A stretch of DNA of 64,000 nt, from NCBI RefSeq assembly GCF_041397485.1, contig NZ_JAWKWO010000001.1, forward strand, positions 682,001 through 746,000. Direction: 5' to 3'. This DNA comes from Zhengella sp020637775. GTDB taxonomy: Bacteria; Pseudomonadota; Alphaproteobacteria; Rhizobiales; Rhizobiaceae. Under the pieces are notes generated by a model. It made no database searches and had not been told where the DNA came from. It saw only the letters and a list, made by a program, of their open reading frames with translations. This document shows positions 36,308 to 44,535 of this stretch, piece by piece; the first letter of the stretch is position 1, and each line of letters begins with the position of its first letter. Made by a program: the position numbers and the translations under genes.

Positions 36308-36690
36308 GGGCGTTCCTCGATCTTTCCCTCGGCGGCCTTGTTGGCATATTGCAACGTGATCAGGACACCCTTGATGAGCTTGAGCGCCGTGAGGCACAGG
36401 ACCAATGTGAGCGGTATCCACAGAACCATGTGCAGCCAGATCGGCGGCGCGTAGTTGACCTCCATCCAGAGTGCCAGACCGACGACGACAAATCCGACGA
36501 TCAGCATGACGAAAATGGCAGGCCCGTCGCCCGCGTCCGCAAAGGAATAATCCAGCCCGCAAACGCCGCAGCGGTCCTTGACCTTCAGGTAACCCGCGAA
36601 CAGCTTTCCCTCGCCACAACGCGGGCAGCGCCCCTTGATGCCCGCCTGAATGGGTTCGACAGGCGGATAATGAGCCTGATCTTCAGTCAT
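36304..36690 (-). CDS. DUF983 zinc-ribbon membrane protein
   Basis: This 128-residue protein has an N-terminal zinc ribbon with CPRCG (Cys22, Cys25) and CGVCG (Cys41, Cys44). Two membrane helices follow (about 58-76 and 84-106). DUF983 proteins are regularly found beside SURF1 and coxC in alphaproteobacteria and are thought to help oxidase assembly, but no activity is shown. AGGAGT precedes the ATG at 36690. It is separated from coxC by a terminator-like hairpin, so it either has its own promoter or depends on read-through. Confidence 0.88.
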   Translation of the reverse strand: MTEDQAHYPPVEPIQAGIKGRCPRCGEGKLFAGYLKVKDRCGVCGLDYSFADAGDGPAIFVMLIVGFVVVGLALWMEVNYAPPIWLHMVLWIPLTLVLCLTALKLIKGVLITLQYANKAAEGKIEERP

Positions 36691-36710
36691 GGCGACTCCT
36701 CTACAATTGA

Positions 36711-36747
36711 AAAACACGGGGGCGGCCATGAATGCCATGACCGCCCC
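36711..36747 (-). terminator. Rho-independent terminator after coxC
   Basis: A 12-bp stem with one mismatch (36719-36730 with 36736-36747) and a 5-base loop is followed on the minus strand by CGTG and then TTTTT. It lies in the 106-base gap between coxC and DUF983 and would end or attenuate the cox transcript. Confidence 0.75.
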
Positions 36748-36796
36748 TTGAAACCCATGCGACAGGTGGAAGCGCGGCAAGCCGCGCCTGCACGGA

Positions 36797-37681
36797 TCAG
36801 TGATGCGCGATCGGCGCGCCCCAGGAAGCCCACACATAGATGCAGAAGAAGAGGAAGAGCCAGACCACGTCCACGAAATGCCAGTACCAGGCCGCGGCCT
36901 CGAAGCCGAAATGCTGCTTGGGCGTGAAATCGCCGCGCATGGCCCGGATGAGACAGACCAGCAGGAAGATCGTGCCGACCAGCACGTGGAAACCGTGGAA
37001 GCCGGTGGCCATGAAGAAGGTCGCGCCATAAATGGAGTTCTTGAAGGCGAACGGGGCAACCGAATACTCGTAGGCCTGGACGAAGGAGAACAGCATACCC
37101 AGGGCAACCGTCATGACCAGACCCCACACAAGGCCCTTGCGGTCATCGTGCAGCAGGGCATGGTGTGCCCAGGTCACCGTGGTACCGGAAAGCAGCAGGA
37201 TGATGGTGTTGTAGAGCGGCAGGTGCAGCGGATCGAGAACCTCGATGCCGGCGGGCGGCCACTGGCCCCCGGTATATTCGGCACGCAGGACCTGATGCAC
37301 TTCGTTCGGATAAAGGCTGGCATCGAAGAAGGCCCAGAACCAGGCGACGAAGAACATCACCTCCGAGGCGATGAACATGATCATTCCGTAGCGCAAATGA
37401 AGCGAAACGACGCGGGTGTGATGGCCCTCATGCGCTTCCTTGATCGTATCCGACCACCACGCATACATCACGTAGAGGATGATCAGCATTCCGACGGCAA
37501 AGAGACCCCAGTTCAGGTTCGACAGGGTCAGGCCCAAAAGCGAGAACTCGGAATTGTTGAGCGCACGCATCCAGGCAATGGCGCCAAGCGCGGTGACGAA
37601 GGCGCCAAGCGACGCCAGGGCCGGCCACGGGCTCGGGTCGATGATGTGGTAGTCGTGATGCTTTGCGTGTTGGTCCGCCAT
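36797..37681 (-). CDS. coxC: Cytochrome c oxidase subunit III
   Basis: This 294-residue protein has seven membrane helices. Family segments are HDYHIIDPSPWPALASLGAF at the N-terminus, SEVMFFVAWFWAFFDASLYP in the centre and TGFHGFHVLVGTIFLLVCLIRA with AWYWHFVDVVWLFLFFCIYVW at the end. Subunit III stabilises the aa3 oxidase and its lipid and oxygen paths. It is the last gene of coxB-coxA-ctaB-coxF-ctaG-coxC, 18 bases after ctaG. Confidence 0.97.
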   Translation of the reverse strand: MADQHAKHHDYHIIDPSPWPALASLGAFVTALGAIAWMRALNNSEFSLLGLTLSNLNWGLFAVGMLIILYVMYAWWSDTIKEAHEGHHTRVVSLHLRYGMIMFIASEVMFFVAWFWAFFDASLYPNEVHQVLRAEYTGGQWPPAGIEVLDPLHLPLYNTIILLLSGTTVTWAHHALLHDDRKGLVWGLVMTVALGMLFSFVQAYEYSVAPFAFKNSIYGATFFMATGFHGFHVLVGTIFLLVCLIRAMRGDFTPKQHFGFEAAAWYWHFVDVVWLFLFFCIYVWASWGAPIAHH

Positions 37682-37699
37682 GTCGATCCCCGCGGTTGC

Positions 37700-38302
37700 T
37701 TATTCTTCAATACTGTTGGTTTTGGTCGCGTCGTCCACCGGGGCAGATGCCACCGGAGTCCCCTCATCATCGACCGGGAAGAAGGTGTAGGAAAGCGTGA
37801 TGGTCTTGATGTCCTTGAGTTCCGGCTGCTCGACAATGTCGGGGTCGACATAGAACACGACCGGCATGTCAAGCGATTCGCCCGGCTTCAGCGTCGTCTC
37901 GGTAAAGCAGAAGCATTCCACCTTGTTGAAATAGGCGCCGGCAAGCGAGGGCGAAACGTTGAACGTGGCCGAGCCGGTGACGGTGCGGTCGGTACGGTTG
38001 TGCGCCAGATAGCTGATTTGGGTCGTTTCACCGATCTTCAAAGTCACCGAACGCTGTTTCGGGCTGAACTCCCACGGAATACCGGAGGTATTGGCGTCGA
38101 AGCGCACGGTGATGTCACGGTCGAGAATCCGGTCGGAATAGGAGTCCACCCGCTGCGTCGTGCCGCCGTAGCCGGTGACCTGGCAGAACAACTGGTATAG
38201 CGGAACCGCGGCATAAGCCGCGCCGACCATGGACAATGCCAAACCGGCCCCGAACATGGCGACCTTTGCATTCGCCCGCTTGCTCTTGCTGTCCTGTTCC
38301 AT
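37700..38302 (-). CDS. ctaG: Cytochrome c oxidase assembly protein CtaG/Cox11
   Basis: This 200-residue protein delivers copper to the CuB site of subunit I. It has one N-terminal membrane helix (about 14-36), Cys40 in YQLFCQVTGYGG and the copper motif CFC at residues 130-132 in NKVECFCFTET. The soluble part is the Ig-like Cox11 fold. The ATG at 38302 is directly preceded by GGGAGGAC. A GTG at 38314 overlaps the coxF stop (GTGA) and would add four residues, so the start is not certain. Confidence 0.95.
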   Translation of the reverse strand: MEQDSKSKRANAKVAMFGAGLALSMVGAAYAAVPLYQLFCQVTGYGGTTQRVDSYSDRILDRDITVRFDANTSGIPWEFSPKQRSVTLKIGETTQISYLAHNRTDRTVTGSATFNVSPSLAGAYFNKVECFCFTETTLKPGESLDMPVVFYVDPDIVEQPELKDIKTITLSYTFFPVDDEGTPVASAPVDDATKTNSIEE

Positions 38303-38310
38303 GTCCTCCC

Positions 38311-38463
38311 TCACATCGGCCTGTCAAGAATGGCGGCGCCCTTGATGAAGGTCACCACGTAGAAAATGACAACGAGCGCAGCCAGGGCGAAAGCAATCGC
38401 GAGCGAGCGGCTACGGCGCGCCTTCTTCTGCTTTTCCGTCAGTTCGACACGGTCATCACTCAT
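38311..38463 (-). CDS. coxF: CoxF-like small membrane protein, 50 residues
   Basis: This very short gene sits between ctaB and ctaG: MSDDRVELTEKQKKARRSRS, then one membrane helix (about 22-42). It matches in position and shape the small CoxF-type protein found between ctaB and ctaG in many alphaproteobacterial oxidase operons. Its ATG overlaps the ctaB stop (ATGA) and its stop overlaps a possible GTG start of ctaG. The function is unknown; a role in oxidase assembly is inferred only from position. Confidence 0.82.
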   Translation of the reverse strand: MSDDRVELTEKQKKARRSRSLAIAFALAALVVIFYVVTFIKGAAILDRPM

Positions 38464-39410
38464 GCCATGCCTCCGACCCAGACGCCGAGCGTGTCGCGGG
38501 CCATCACATCCACAAGGATGGCGGCGAACAGCGCGAAAAGGTACAGGATGGAAAAGCCGAACAGCTTCTTGGCCGGAACCATGCGTTCGTCGCCATCGGC
38601 CATGCGAAAAACACCCCAGGCATACCAGATGAACACGGCCCCCATCGCGGCGGCAAAAATGCCATAGCCCATGCTGGCAAAGCCGAGCAGCCAGGGCGTC
38701 ACGCCAACCGGCGCGAGGACGAGACTGTAGAGAAGGATCTGCGTCCGGGTGGTTTTCTCGCCGCAGACGTTGGGCAGCATCGGGATCCCGGCCGCGCCAT
38801 AGTCCTTGCACTTGAACAGGGCGAGCGCCCAGAAATGCGGCGGCGTCCAGAGGAAGATGATCGCGAAAAGGACAACACTCTCGATGCCGACCTCACCGGT
38901 GGCGGCAGCCCAGCCAAGCATGGGCGGGAAGGCACCGGCGGCACCGCCAATGACGATGTTTTGCGGCGTCGAGCGCTTCAGCCACATCGTGTAGACGACA
39001 GCATAGAAGAAGATGGTAAAGGCGAGGATTGCGGCAGAAAGCCAGTTGACCAGCACGCCGAGGGTGAGAACGGAAAGGAATGAGAGAATCAGGCCGAAGC
39101 TCAGCGCCTCGCGTGGCAGCACCCGACCTGACGGGACCGGCCGCCTGGCGGTACGGCTCATGATCGCATCGATGTCGGCGTCGTACCACATGTTCAGCGC
39201 GCCGGACGCGCCGGCACCGACGGCAATGCACAGGATGGCGACAACGGCGATGAAGGGATTGACCGATCCCGGCGCGGCAACGAGACCGACCACTGCGGTG
39301 AACACGACGAGCGACATCACGCGCGGTTTGAGCAATTCGATGAAATCGCCTGCCGTGGCTTCCGACATGCGGTCGGCATCCCTGCCTGCTGTTTCCTCGA
39401 TAAGTGCCAT
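38460..39410 (-). CDS. ctaB: Protoheme IX farnesyltransferase (heme o synthase)
   Basis: This 316-residue UbiA-family membrane prenyltransferase farnesylates heme b to heme o. The first Asp-rich motif is NMWYDADIDAIMSRTARRPVPSG and the second region is FKCKDYGAAGIPMLPNVCGE. About eight or nine hydrophobic helices are present. I start at MALIEETAGRD (39410), which removes 24 basic, unlike-family residues. It lies between coxA and coxF and overlaps coxF by ATGA. Heme a synthase (ctaA) is not in this window. Confidence 0.96.
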   Translation of the reverse strand: MALIEETAGRDADRMSEATAGDFIELLKPRVMSLVVFTAVVGLVAAPGSVNPFIAVVAILCIAVGAGASGALNMWYDADIDAIMSRTARRPVPSGRVLPREALSFGLILSFLSVLTLGVLVNWLSAAILAFTIFFYAVVYTMWLKRSTPQNIVIGGAAGAFPPMLGWAAATGEVGIESVVLFAIIFLWTPPHFWALALFKCKDYGAAGIPMLPNVCGEKTTRTQILLYSLVLAPVGVTPWLLGFASMGYGIFAAAMGAVFIWYAWGVFRMADGDERMVPAKKLFGFSILYLFALFAAILVDVMARDTLGVWVGGMA

Positions 39411-39524
39411 ACGTTTCCCAACCTGCCTGACGAAGCCGGCCTTGCGCCGTTGTGTTTCTTGTTTTCGGGCCTGCCGCCGCACATGGCGGCGACAGGCCGG
39501 ATCTTCAAAAGGACGTCAAATGCT

Positions 39525-41177
39525 TCACTTGACGCGCGGAAGCTGTTCCCACTGGTGGAACGGCGGCGGCGACGGCAACTGCCATTCCAGCGTCGTCGCA
39601 CCCTCGCCCCACGGATTGGCACCGGCCTCACGCTTGCGCGAGAAGGCTTCCCAGACGCCGTAGAGGAAGATCAGCACGGCGAATGCGGAGATGTAGGAGC
39701 CGATTGACGAGACGAAATTCCAGCCCGCGAAAGCATCCGGATAGTCGATGTAGCGGCGCGGCATGCCCGCCAGACCCAGGAAGTGCTGCGGGAAGAACAC
39801 CAGGTTCACCCCGATGAAGGTGACCCAGAAGTGGGCGCGCGCCACGGTCGAATTGTACATGTAGCCGGTCATCTTCGGGAACCAGTAGTACCAGGCCGCG
39901 AAAATGGCGAAGACGGCACCGAGCGACAGCACGTAGTGGAAGTGCGCCACCACGTAGTAGGTGTCGTGCACGACCCGGTCGAGACCGGCATTGGCCAGCT
40001 GGACGCCGGTAACGCCGCCGACTGTGAACAGGAAGATGAAGCCGATGGCCCAGAGCATGGGCGTGCGGAAGGAAATCGACCCGCCCCACATGGTGGCGAT
40101 CCACGAGAAGATCTTCACGCCTGTCGGCACCGCGATCACCATGGTGGCGAACACGAAGTAGCGCTGCGCATCGAGCGAGATGCCGGTCGTGTACATGTGG
40201 TGCGCCCACACGATGAAGCCGACAACGCCGATGGCGACCATGGCATAGGCCATGCCGAGATAGCCGAACACCGGCTTGCGCGAGAAGGTCGACACGATGT
40301 GGCTGATGATGCCGAAGGCCGGCAGGATCAGGATGTAGACTTCCGGGTGACCGAAGAACCAGAACAGGTGCTGGAACAGGATCGGATCACCGCCACCTTC
40401 CGGCGCGAAGAAGGCCGTGCCGAAATTGCGGTCCGTCAGCAGCATGGTGATGCCGCCGGCGAGCACGGGCAGCGAGAGCAGCAGCAGGAAGGCCGTGATC
40501 AGCACCGACCAGGCAAAGAGCGGCATCTTGTGCAGCGTCATGCCCGGCGCACGCATGTTGAAGATCGTGGTGATGAAGTTGATGGCGCCCAGGATGGAGG
40601 ACGCGCCGGCGATGTGCAGGGCGAGGATCGCCATGTCAACGGATGGTCCGGGCGTTCCGGATGTCGAGAGCGGCGGATAGATCGTCCAGCCGCCACCCAC
40701 GCCATAGCCGCCGGCAGGGCCGGGGACGAACATGGAAAGGACCAGCAGGATGAAGGCCGGCGGCACGAGCCAGAAGGAAATGTTGTTCATGCGCGGGAAT
40801 GCCATGTCCGGCGCACCGATCATGATCGGCACCATCCAGTTGGCGAAACCGCCGATCAGCGCGGGCATGACCATGAAGAAGATCATGATGAGGCCGTGCG
40901 CCGTCGTGAAGACATTGTACATCTGCTTGCCGGCGTCGAGCGCGGCTGCTTCCGGGGTGCCGTAGACCATCGACGCGAGGCCGTCGAAGAACTGGATGCC
41001 CGGTTCCTGCAGCTCGATGCGCATGCCGACGGACAGAAGCCCGCCAACGATACCGGCAATGATCGCGAAGATCAGATAGAGCGTCCCGATATCCTTGTGA
41101 TTGGTAGAATAGACCCACCGGACCCAGCCTGTCGGCTTGTGGTCGTGATGGGCGTCGTGCGCTGCAGATTCAGCCAT
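39525..41177 (-). CDS. coxA: Cytochrome c oxidase subunit I (aa3 type)
   Basis: This 550-residue catalytic subunit has 12 membrane helices. Heme a and a3 ligands and CuB ligands are visible: His in FTTAHGLIMIFF, HPEVYI with the His-Tyr crosslink pair, the His pair in VWAHHMYTTG, and HFHYVLSLG in the DTYYVVAHFHY segment. The N-terminus is STNHKDIGTLYLIF, typical of heme-copper oxidases of the A type with an HPEVY motif. GGAGTGGGAGAC precedes the ATG at 41177. The coxB stop lies 26 bases upstream. Confidence 0.98.
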   Translation of the reverse strand: MAESAAHDAHHDHKPTGWVRWVYSTNHKDIGTLYLIFAIIAGIVGGLLSVGMRIELQEPGIQFFDGLASMVYGTPEAAALDAGKQMYNVFTTAHGLIMIFFMVMPALIGGFANWMVPIMIGAPDMAFPRMNNISFWLVPPAFILLVLSMFVPGPAGGYGVGGGWTIYPPLSTSGTPGPSVDMAILALHIAGASSILGAINFITTIFNMRAPGMTLHKMPLFAWSVLITAFLLLLSLPVLAGGITMLLTDRNFGTAFFAPEGGGDPILFQHLFWFFGHPEVYILILPAFGIISHIVSTFSRKPVFGYLGMAYAMVAIGVVGFIVWAHHMYTTGISLDAQRYFVFATMVIAVPTGVKIFSWIATMWGGSISFRTPMLWAIGFIFLFTVGGVTGVQLANAGLDRVVHDTYYVVAHFHYVLSLGAVFAIFAAWYYWFPKMTGYMYNSTVARAHFWVTFIGVNLVFFPQHFLGLAGMPRRYIDYPDAFAGWNFVSSIGSYISAFAVLIFLYGVWEAFSRKREAGANPWGEGATTLEWQLPSPPPFHQWEQLPRVK

Positions 41178-41203
41178 GTCTCCCACTCCGTTCCTTAAAA
41201 TAC

Positions 41204-42088
41204 TTACTCGGCGGCCTTTGCCGCGCCGGCATCGGCGAGCCTGGTAGCACCGGACAGTGATGCCATCAGGGCGCGATTGGCGCCGGCCAGGTCGTCGGCC
41301 GCCGCTGCAATCCATGAATTGTACTGATCCTGGCTGACCACGCGAATGGCGATCGGCATGAAGGCGTGATCCTTGCCGCAAAGCTCGGAACACTGGCCGT
41401 AATAGATGCCTTCCTTCTCGGCCTTGAACCAGGTCTCGTTGACGCGGCCGGGAACCGCATCCGCCTTCACGCCGAAGGACGGCAGGGCGAAGGAATGAAT
41501 GACGTCGGCAGCCGTGACAAGCAGGCGGACCGTGGTGTTGACCGGAACGACGACGTCGTTGTCCACGGCGAGGAGGCGCGGATAGGCGGCCACATCATCC
41601 TTGCCGTACTGGCCGCGGTCACCCTCCTTGAGCATGACAGAATCGAAGGTCACCGCACCATCATCGTTCTGGTATTCATAGCCCCAGTACCACTGGTAAC
41701 CGGTCGCCTTGACCGTCAGCGCCGGCTCTTCCGGCGGTGTGTACTGGGCGGTCAGGAGGCTGAACGACGGCACGGCAATGAAAAGGAGGATGACCACCGG
41801 CCCGACGGTCCAGATCACCTCGATGAGGGTGTTGTGGCTGGTGCGCGACGGGTTCGGATTCGTACTGGCGCGATATTTCAGCGAAACCCAGATGAGCAAG
41901 ACCAGCACGAGAAGCGTGATCGGGACGATGAACCACAGCGTGTACTGCTCGAACCAGCGGACTTCCCGCATGATCGGCGTGGCCGCATCCTGAAGGGTCA
42001 TCTGCCAGGGCCTTGGCTGGTCTGCGAATGCAGCCGTCGCGGTCAAAGCGGCGGTTGCGGCGGCAAAGCTGGCGGCAATCCTTTTCAT
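41204..42088 (-). CDS. coxB: Cytochrome c oxidase subunit II
   Basis: This 294-residue subunit accepts electrons from cytochrome c. A signal sequence ends near AFADQPRPW. Two membrane helices follow (about 47-70 and 86-110). The periplasmic cupredoxin domain has the CuA ligands in GQCSELCGKDHAFMPI (two Cys, His, Met) with an upstream His in DVIHSFALPSFG, and the aromatic strip GYQWYWGYEY. It is the first gene of the operon. A FixK/FNR-like box lies about 77 bases upstream of the ATG at 42088. Confidence 0.98.
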   Translation of the reverse strand: MKRIAASFAAATAALTATAAFADQPRPWQMTLQDAATPIMREVRWFEQYTLWFIVPITLLVLVLLIWVSLKYRASTNPNPSRTSHNTLIEVIWTVGPVVILLFIAVPSFSLLTAQYTPPEEPALTVKATGYQWYWGYEYQNDDGAVTFDSVMLKEGDRGQYGKDDVAAYPRLLAVDNDVVVPVNTTVRLLVTAADVIHSFALPSFGVKADAVPGRVNETWFKAEKEGIYYGQCSELCGKDHAFMPIAIRVVSQDQYNSWIAAAADDLAGANRALMASLSGATRLADAGAAKAAE

Positions 42089-42443
42089 ACCGTTCCTGTC
42101 TCCCCATCGGCCGGAAAGGCCGTTCATTCTTGCTCAAGCGCGGCCCATGCAAATACGGGCGGGTTTGATCTAGGTCAAATCATATTCCCCTTCCGCGCGC
42201 AAGGAAATGCAGCCCGTGCGGCAGGTGCCCAGGGCATGCGCATTTTGTCGCACCTCGCGACAAGCCCTTGTTTTGGCAGGTTTTGGCATTTTGTCGCAGA
42301 ACAAAGGCATTTGACCTATGTCCGAGGTCGAATATCCATGGCCGCATTTCCGGCCAATTCCGGCGTCAAGGGCAGTAAGGGCGGTGCCGGCCGGACCACA
42401 GGCGGGTTTGCAATTGCCGCGCGCCGTCGCATTGTAGACCAAC
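42089..42443. other. Regulatory gap between coxB and the ialB-like gene
   Basis: This 355-base gap between divergent genes holds no gene I can support. It contains the FixK/FNR-type box at 42165-42178 for coxB. A weak rightward promoter candidate (TTGACC at 42311, TATCCA at 42333, 16-base spacer) could serve the ialB-like gene. The stretch 42225-42305 has several TTTTGGCA and TTTTGTCGC repeats (for example GGCATTTTGTCGCAGA) without a clear role. Confidence 0.55.
42165..42178 (-). promoter_or_regulatory. FNR/FixK-type box upstream of coxB
   Basis: On the minus strand the site reads TTGAC-CTAG-ATCAA, nine of ten positions of the FNR/FixK/Anr pattern TTGAT-N4-ATCAA and an accepted variant. It is 77-90 bases upstream of the coxB ATG. 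Oxygen-dependent control of the aa3 oxidase is expected biology; whether it activates or represses depends on the unknown transcription start. Confidence 0.6.
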
Positions 42444-42983
42444 ATGATTCGCAGCGGAGCCCTTGCCTTGTTCCATTTGTCCTCGAAGACGGCCGCAATG
42501 CTGTTGGCGCTTGCAATGGCGCTTGCCACAGGCGTGCCCGCGCAAGCCCAGCAAACCGGAATCGTCCGCTCCACCCATGGCGCCTGGAAAATGATCTGCG
42601 ACACGCCGCCGGGGGCGGCAACGGAACAATGCGCCCTTATCCAGAACGTGGTGGCCGAGGACCGCCCGGATCTCGGCCTTTCGGTCATCGTGCTGCGAAC
42701 AGCCGACAAGAAGGCGGAGATCATGCGGGTTCTGGTGCCGCTGGGCGTCCTGCTGCCCAACGGGCTGGGTCTCTATGTGGATGGCAAGGACATCGGCAAG
42801 GCCTATTTCGCCAAGTGCTTCCAGGACGGCTGCTATGCCGAGGTCATCCTGGAAGAGCCGCTGATCACGACGCTGAAGGACGGCGAATCGGCTACGTTCA
42901 TCGTTTTCCAGACGCCTGAAGAAGGCATCGGGATTCCCGTCGATCTGGCCGGATTCACCGAAGGTTTCGCCGCCCTGCCCTGA
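42444..42983 (+). CDS. Invasion-associated locus B (IalB) family protein
   Basis: This 179-residue secreted protein has a signal peptide with core MLLALAMALATGVPAQA, cut before QQTGIV. The IalB domain shows HGAWKMICDTPPG, QCALIQNVV, VLVPLGVLLPNGLGLYVDG and the Cys pair in KCFQDGCYAEV. In Bartonella, IalB is linked to erythrocyte invasion, but the family is general in Hyphomicrobiales and probably has a housekeeping envelope role. It is divergent from the cox operon and precedes tldD by 66 bases. Confidence 0.9.
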   Translation: MIRSGALALFHLSSKTAAMLLALAMALATGVPAQAQQTGIVRSTHGAWKMICDTPPGAATEQCALIQNVVAEDRPDLGLSVIVLRTADKKAEIMRVLVPLGVLLPNGLGLYVDGKDIGKAYFAKCFQDGCYAEVILEEPLITTLKDGESATFIVFQTPEEGIGIPVDLAGFTEGFAALP

Positions 42984-42985
42984 GG

Positions 42986-43003
42986 CGCCCCGTGACAGGG
43001 GCG
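42986..43003 (+). terminator. Small hairpin between the ialB-like gene and tldD
   Basis: A CGCCCC / GGGGCG stem (6 bp, 6-base loop) starts three bases after the ialB-like stop codon. Only a short CCTTTCC follows, so termination is likely to be partial. Confidence 0.35.
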
Positions 43004-43049
43004 GACGCCTTTCCTATATGGGCTGCAGACCCGCCGGAAAGGACGCTTC

Positions 43050-44465
43050 ATGACCGACAGCCTGATCAGCCGTTTCGATATCGACGAGAACGCCGTCAGA
43101 CGCGCGGTGTGCGACAGTCTCGCACATGCCGACGACGGGGAACTCTATCTCGAATACCGCGAGGGCGAGGCGCTGGTCTTCGACAACGGCCGGCTGAAGA
43201 CCGGCAACTTCAACACCGAGACGGGGTTCGGCCTGCGCGCGGTGGCCGGCGAAGCGACAGGCTATGCGCATGCTTCGGAACTGACGGGCAAGGCCCTGTC
43301 CCATGCTGCCGATGCGGTTTCGGCGGTGACAAGGGGATATTCCGGCACCGCCGATGTGGCGCCTGCGGGCACCAATGTGAAACTCTATGGCGATCTCAAC
43401 CCGATCGAGGCACCCGCCTTCGGCGAAAAGGCGCGGCTGCTTGAAACCATCGACGCGTGGCTGAGGGCGCGGGATCCGCGTGTCCGTCAGGTCACGGCCT
43501 CGCTGGCGGCAAGCTGGCAGCAGGTTGAAATCCTGCGCGCCGACGGACATCTGGTGCGCGATATCCGGCCACTGGTGCGGCTCAATGTTTCCGTCGTCGT
43601 CGGCGACGGCGACCGGCAGGAAAGCGGCAGCCACGGAATGGGCGGACGCAAGGGCTTCGGCGATTTCCTGGCGGAGGAATCATGGCAGACGGCGGCCAGC
43701 GAGGCCCTGCGCCAGGCGCTGGTCAACCTGGAGGCGCGCCCTGCGCCCGCGGGCACGCTGGACGTGGTGCTGGGCAATGGCTGGCCCGGCGTCATGCTGC
43801 ACGAGGCCGTCGGCCACGGACTCGAGGGCGATTTCAACCGCAAGAAGACATCCGCCTTTTCAGGCCTCATGGGCCAGCAGGTGGCGGCGAGGGGCGTGAC
43901 GGTGATCGATGACGGCACGATCGCGGAGCGGCGCGGTTCGCTGACCATCGATGACGAGGGTACGCCATCGGGCCGCAATGTGCTGATCGAGGATGGCATT
44001 CTTGTCGAATACATGCAGGACCGGCAGAACGCGCGGCTGATGGGCATGAAGCCGACAGGCAACGGACGCCGCGAGAGCTATGCCCACCAGCCGATGCCGC
44101 GCATGACCAACACGTTCATGGCGGGCGGCGACAGGACGCCCGAGGAGATCATCGCTTCGGTGGACCGGGGGCTCTACGCCGTTTCCTTCGGTGGCGGGCA
44201 GGTCGACATCACGTCGGGCAAGTTCGTGTTCGGCTGCACCGAAGCCTACATGATCGAGAATGGCAAGGTGACCCATCCGGTCAAGGGCGCCATGCTGATC
44301 GGCAACGGCCCGGAGGCGATGAAGCGCATCTCCATGGTCGGCAACGATCCGGCGCTCGATACCGGCATCGGCATGTGCGGCAAGGCCGGACAGGGCGTGC
44401 CGGTGGGCGTGGGCCAGCCGCATCTGCGCATGGATGCGATGACGGTTGGCGGCACCGAACACTGA
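43050..44465 (+). CDS. tldD: Metalloprotease TldD
   Basis: This 471-residue zinc protease of the TldD/PmbA family works with TldE in peptide processing and in protein turnover such as CcdA antitoxin decay. The zinc motif is HEAVGHG, inside MLHEAVGHGLEGDFNRK. The third ligand is the Cys in VFGCTEAYMIENG. The N-terminal substrate-gate domain has DDGELYLEYREGEALVFDNGR. The end has MVGNDPALDTGIGMCGKAGQGVPVGVGQP, a conserved closing segment. The partner pmbA/tldE is not in the window. It is convergent with the monooxygenase gene. Confidence 0.96.
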   Translation: MTDSLISRFDIDENAVRRAVCDSLAHADDGELYLEYREGEALVFDNGRLKTGNFNTETGFGLRAVAGEATGYAHASELTGKALSHAADAVSAVTRGYSGTADVAPAGTNVKLYGDLNPIEAPAFGEKARLLETIDAWLRARDPRVRQVTASLAASWQQVEILRADGHLVRDIRPLVRLNVSVVVGDGDRQESGSHGMGGRKGFGDFLAEESWQTAASEALRQALVNLEARPAPAGTLDVVLGNGWPGVMLHEAVGHGLEGDFNRKKTSAFSGLMGQQVAARGVTVIDDGTIAERRGSLTIDDEGTPSGRNVLIEDGILVEYMQDRQNARLMGMKPTGNGRRESYAHQPMPRMTNTFMAGGDRTPEEIIASVDRGLYAVSFGGGQVDITSGKFVFGCTEAYMIENGKVTHPVKGAMLIGNGPEAMKRISMVGNDPALDTGIGMCGKAGQGVPVGVGQPHLRMDAMTVGGTEH

Positions 44466-44490
44466 GCCGGCCGGACGATTTCGATTTCGC

Positions 44491-44518
44491 GAGCCGCCGG
44501 CACGATGACCGGCGGCTC
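44491..44518. terminator. Bidirectional terminator between tldD and the monooxygenase gene
   Basis: A perfect 10-bp stem GAGCCGCCGG / CCGGCGGCTC with an 8-base loop lies between the convergent stops (44465 and 44536). It is followed on the + strand by CTTTCGTTCC. Confidence 0.75.
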
Positions 44519-44535
44519 CTTTCGTTCCGGGCCTG

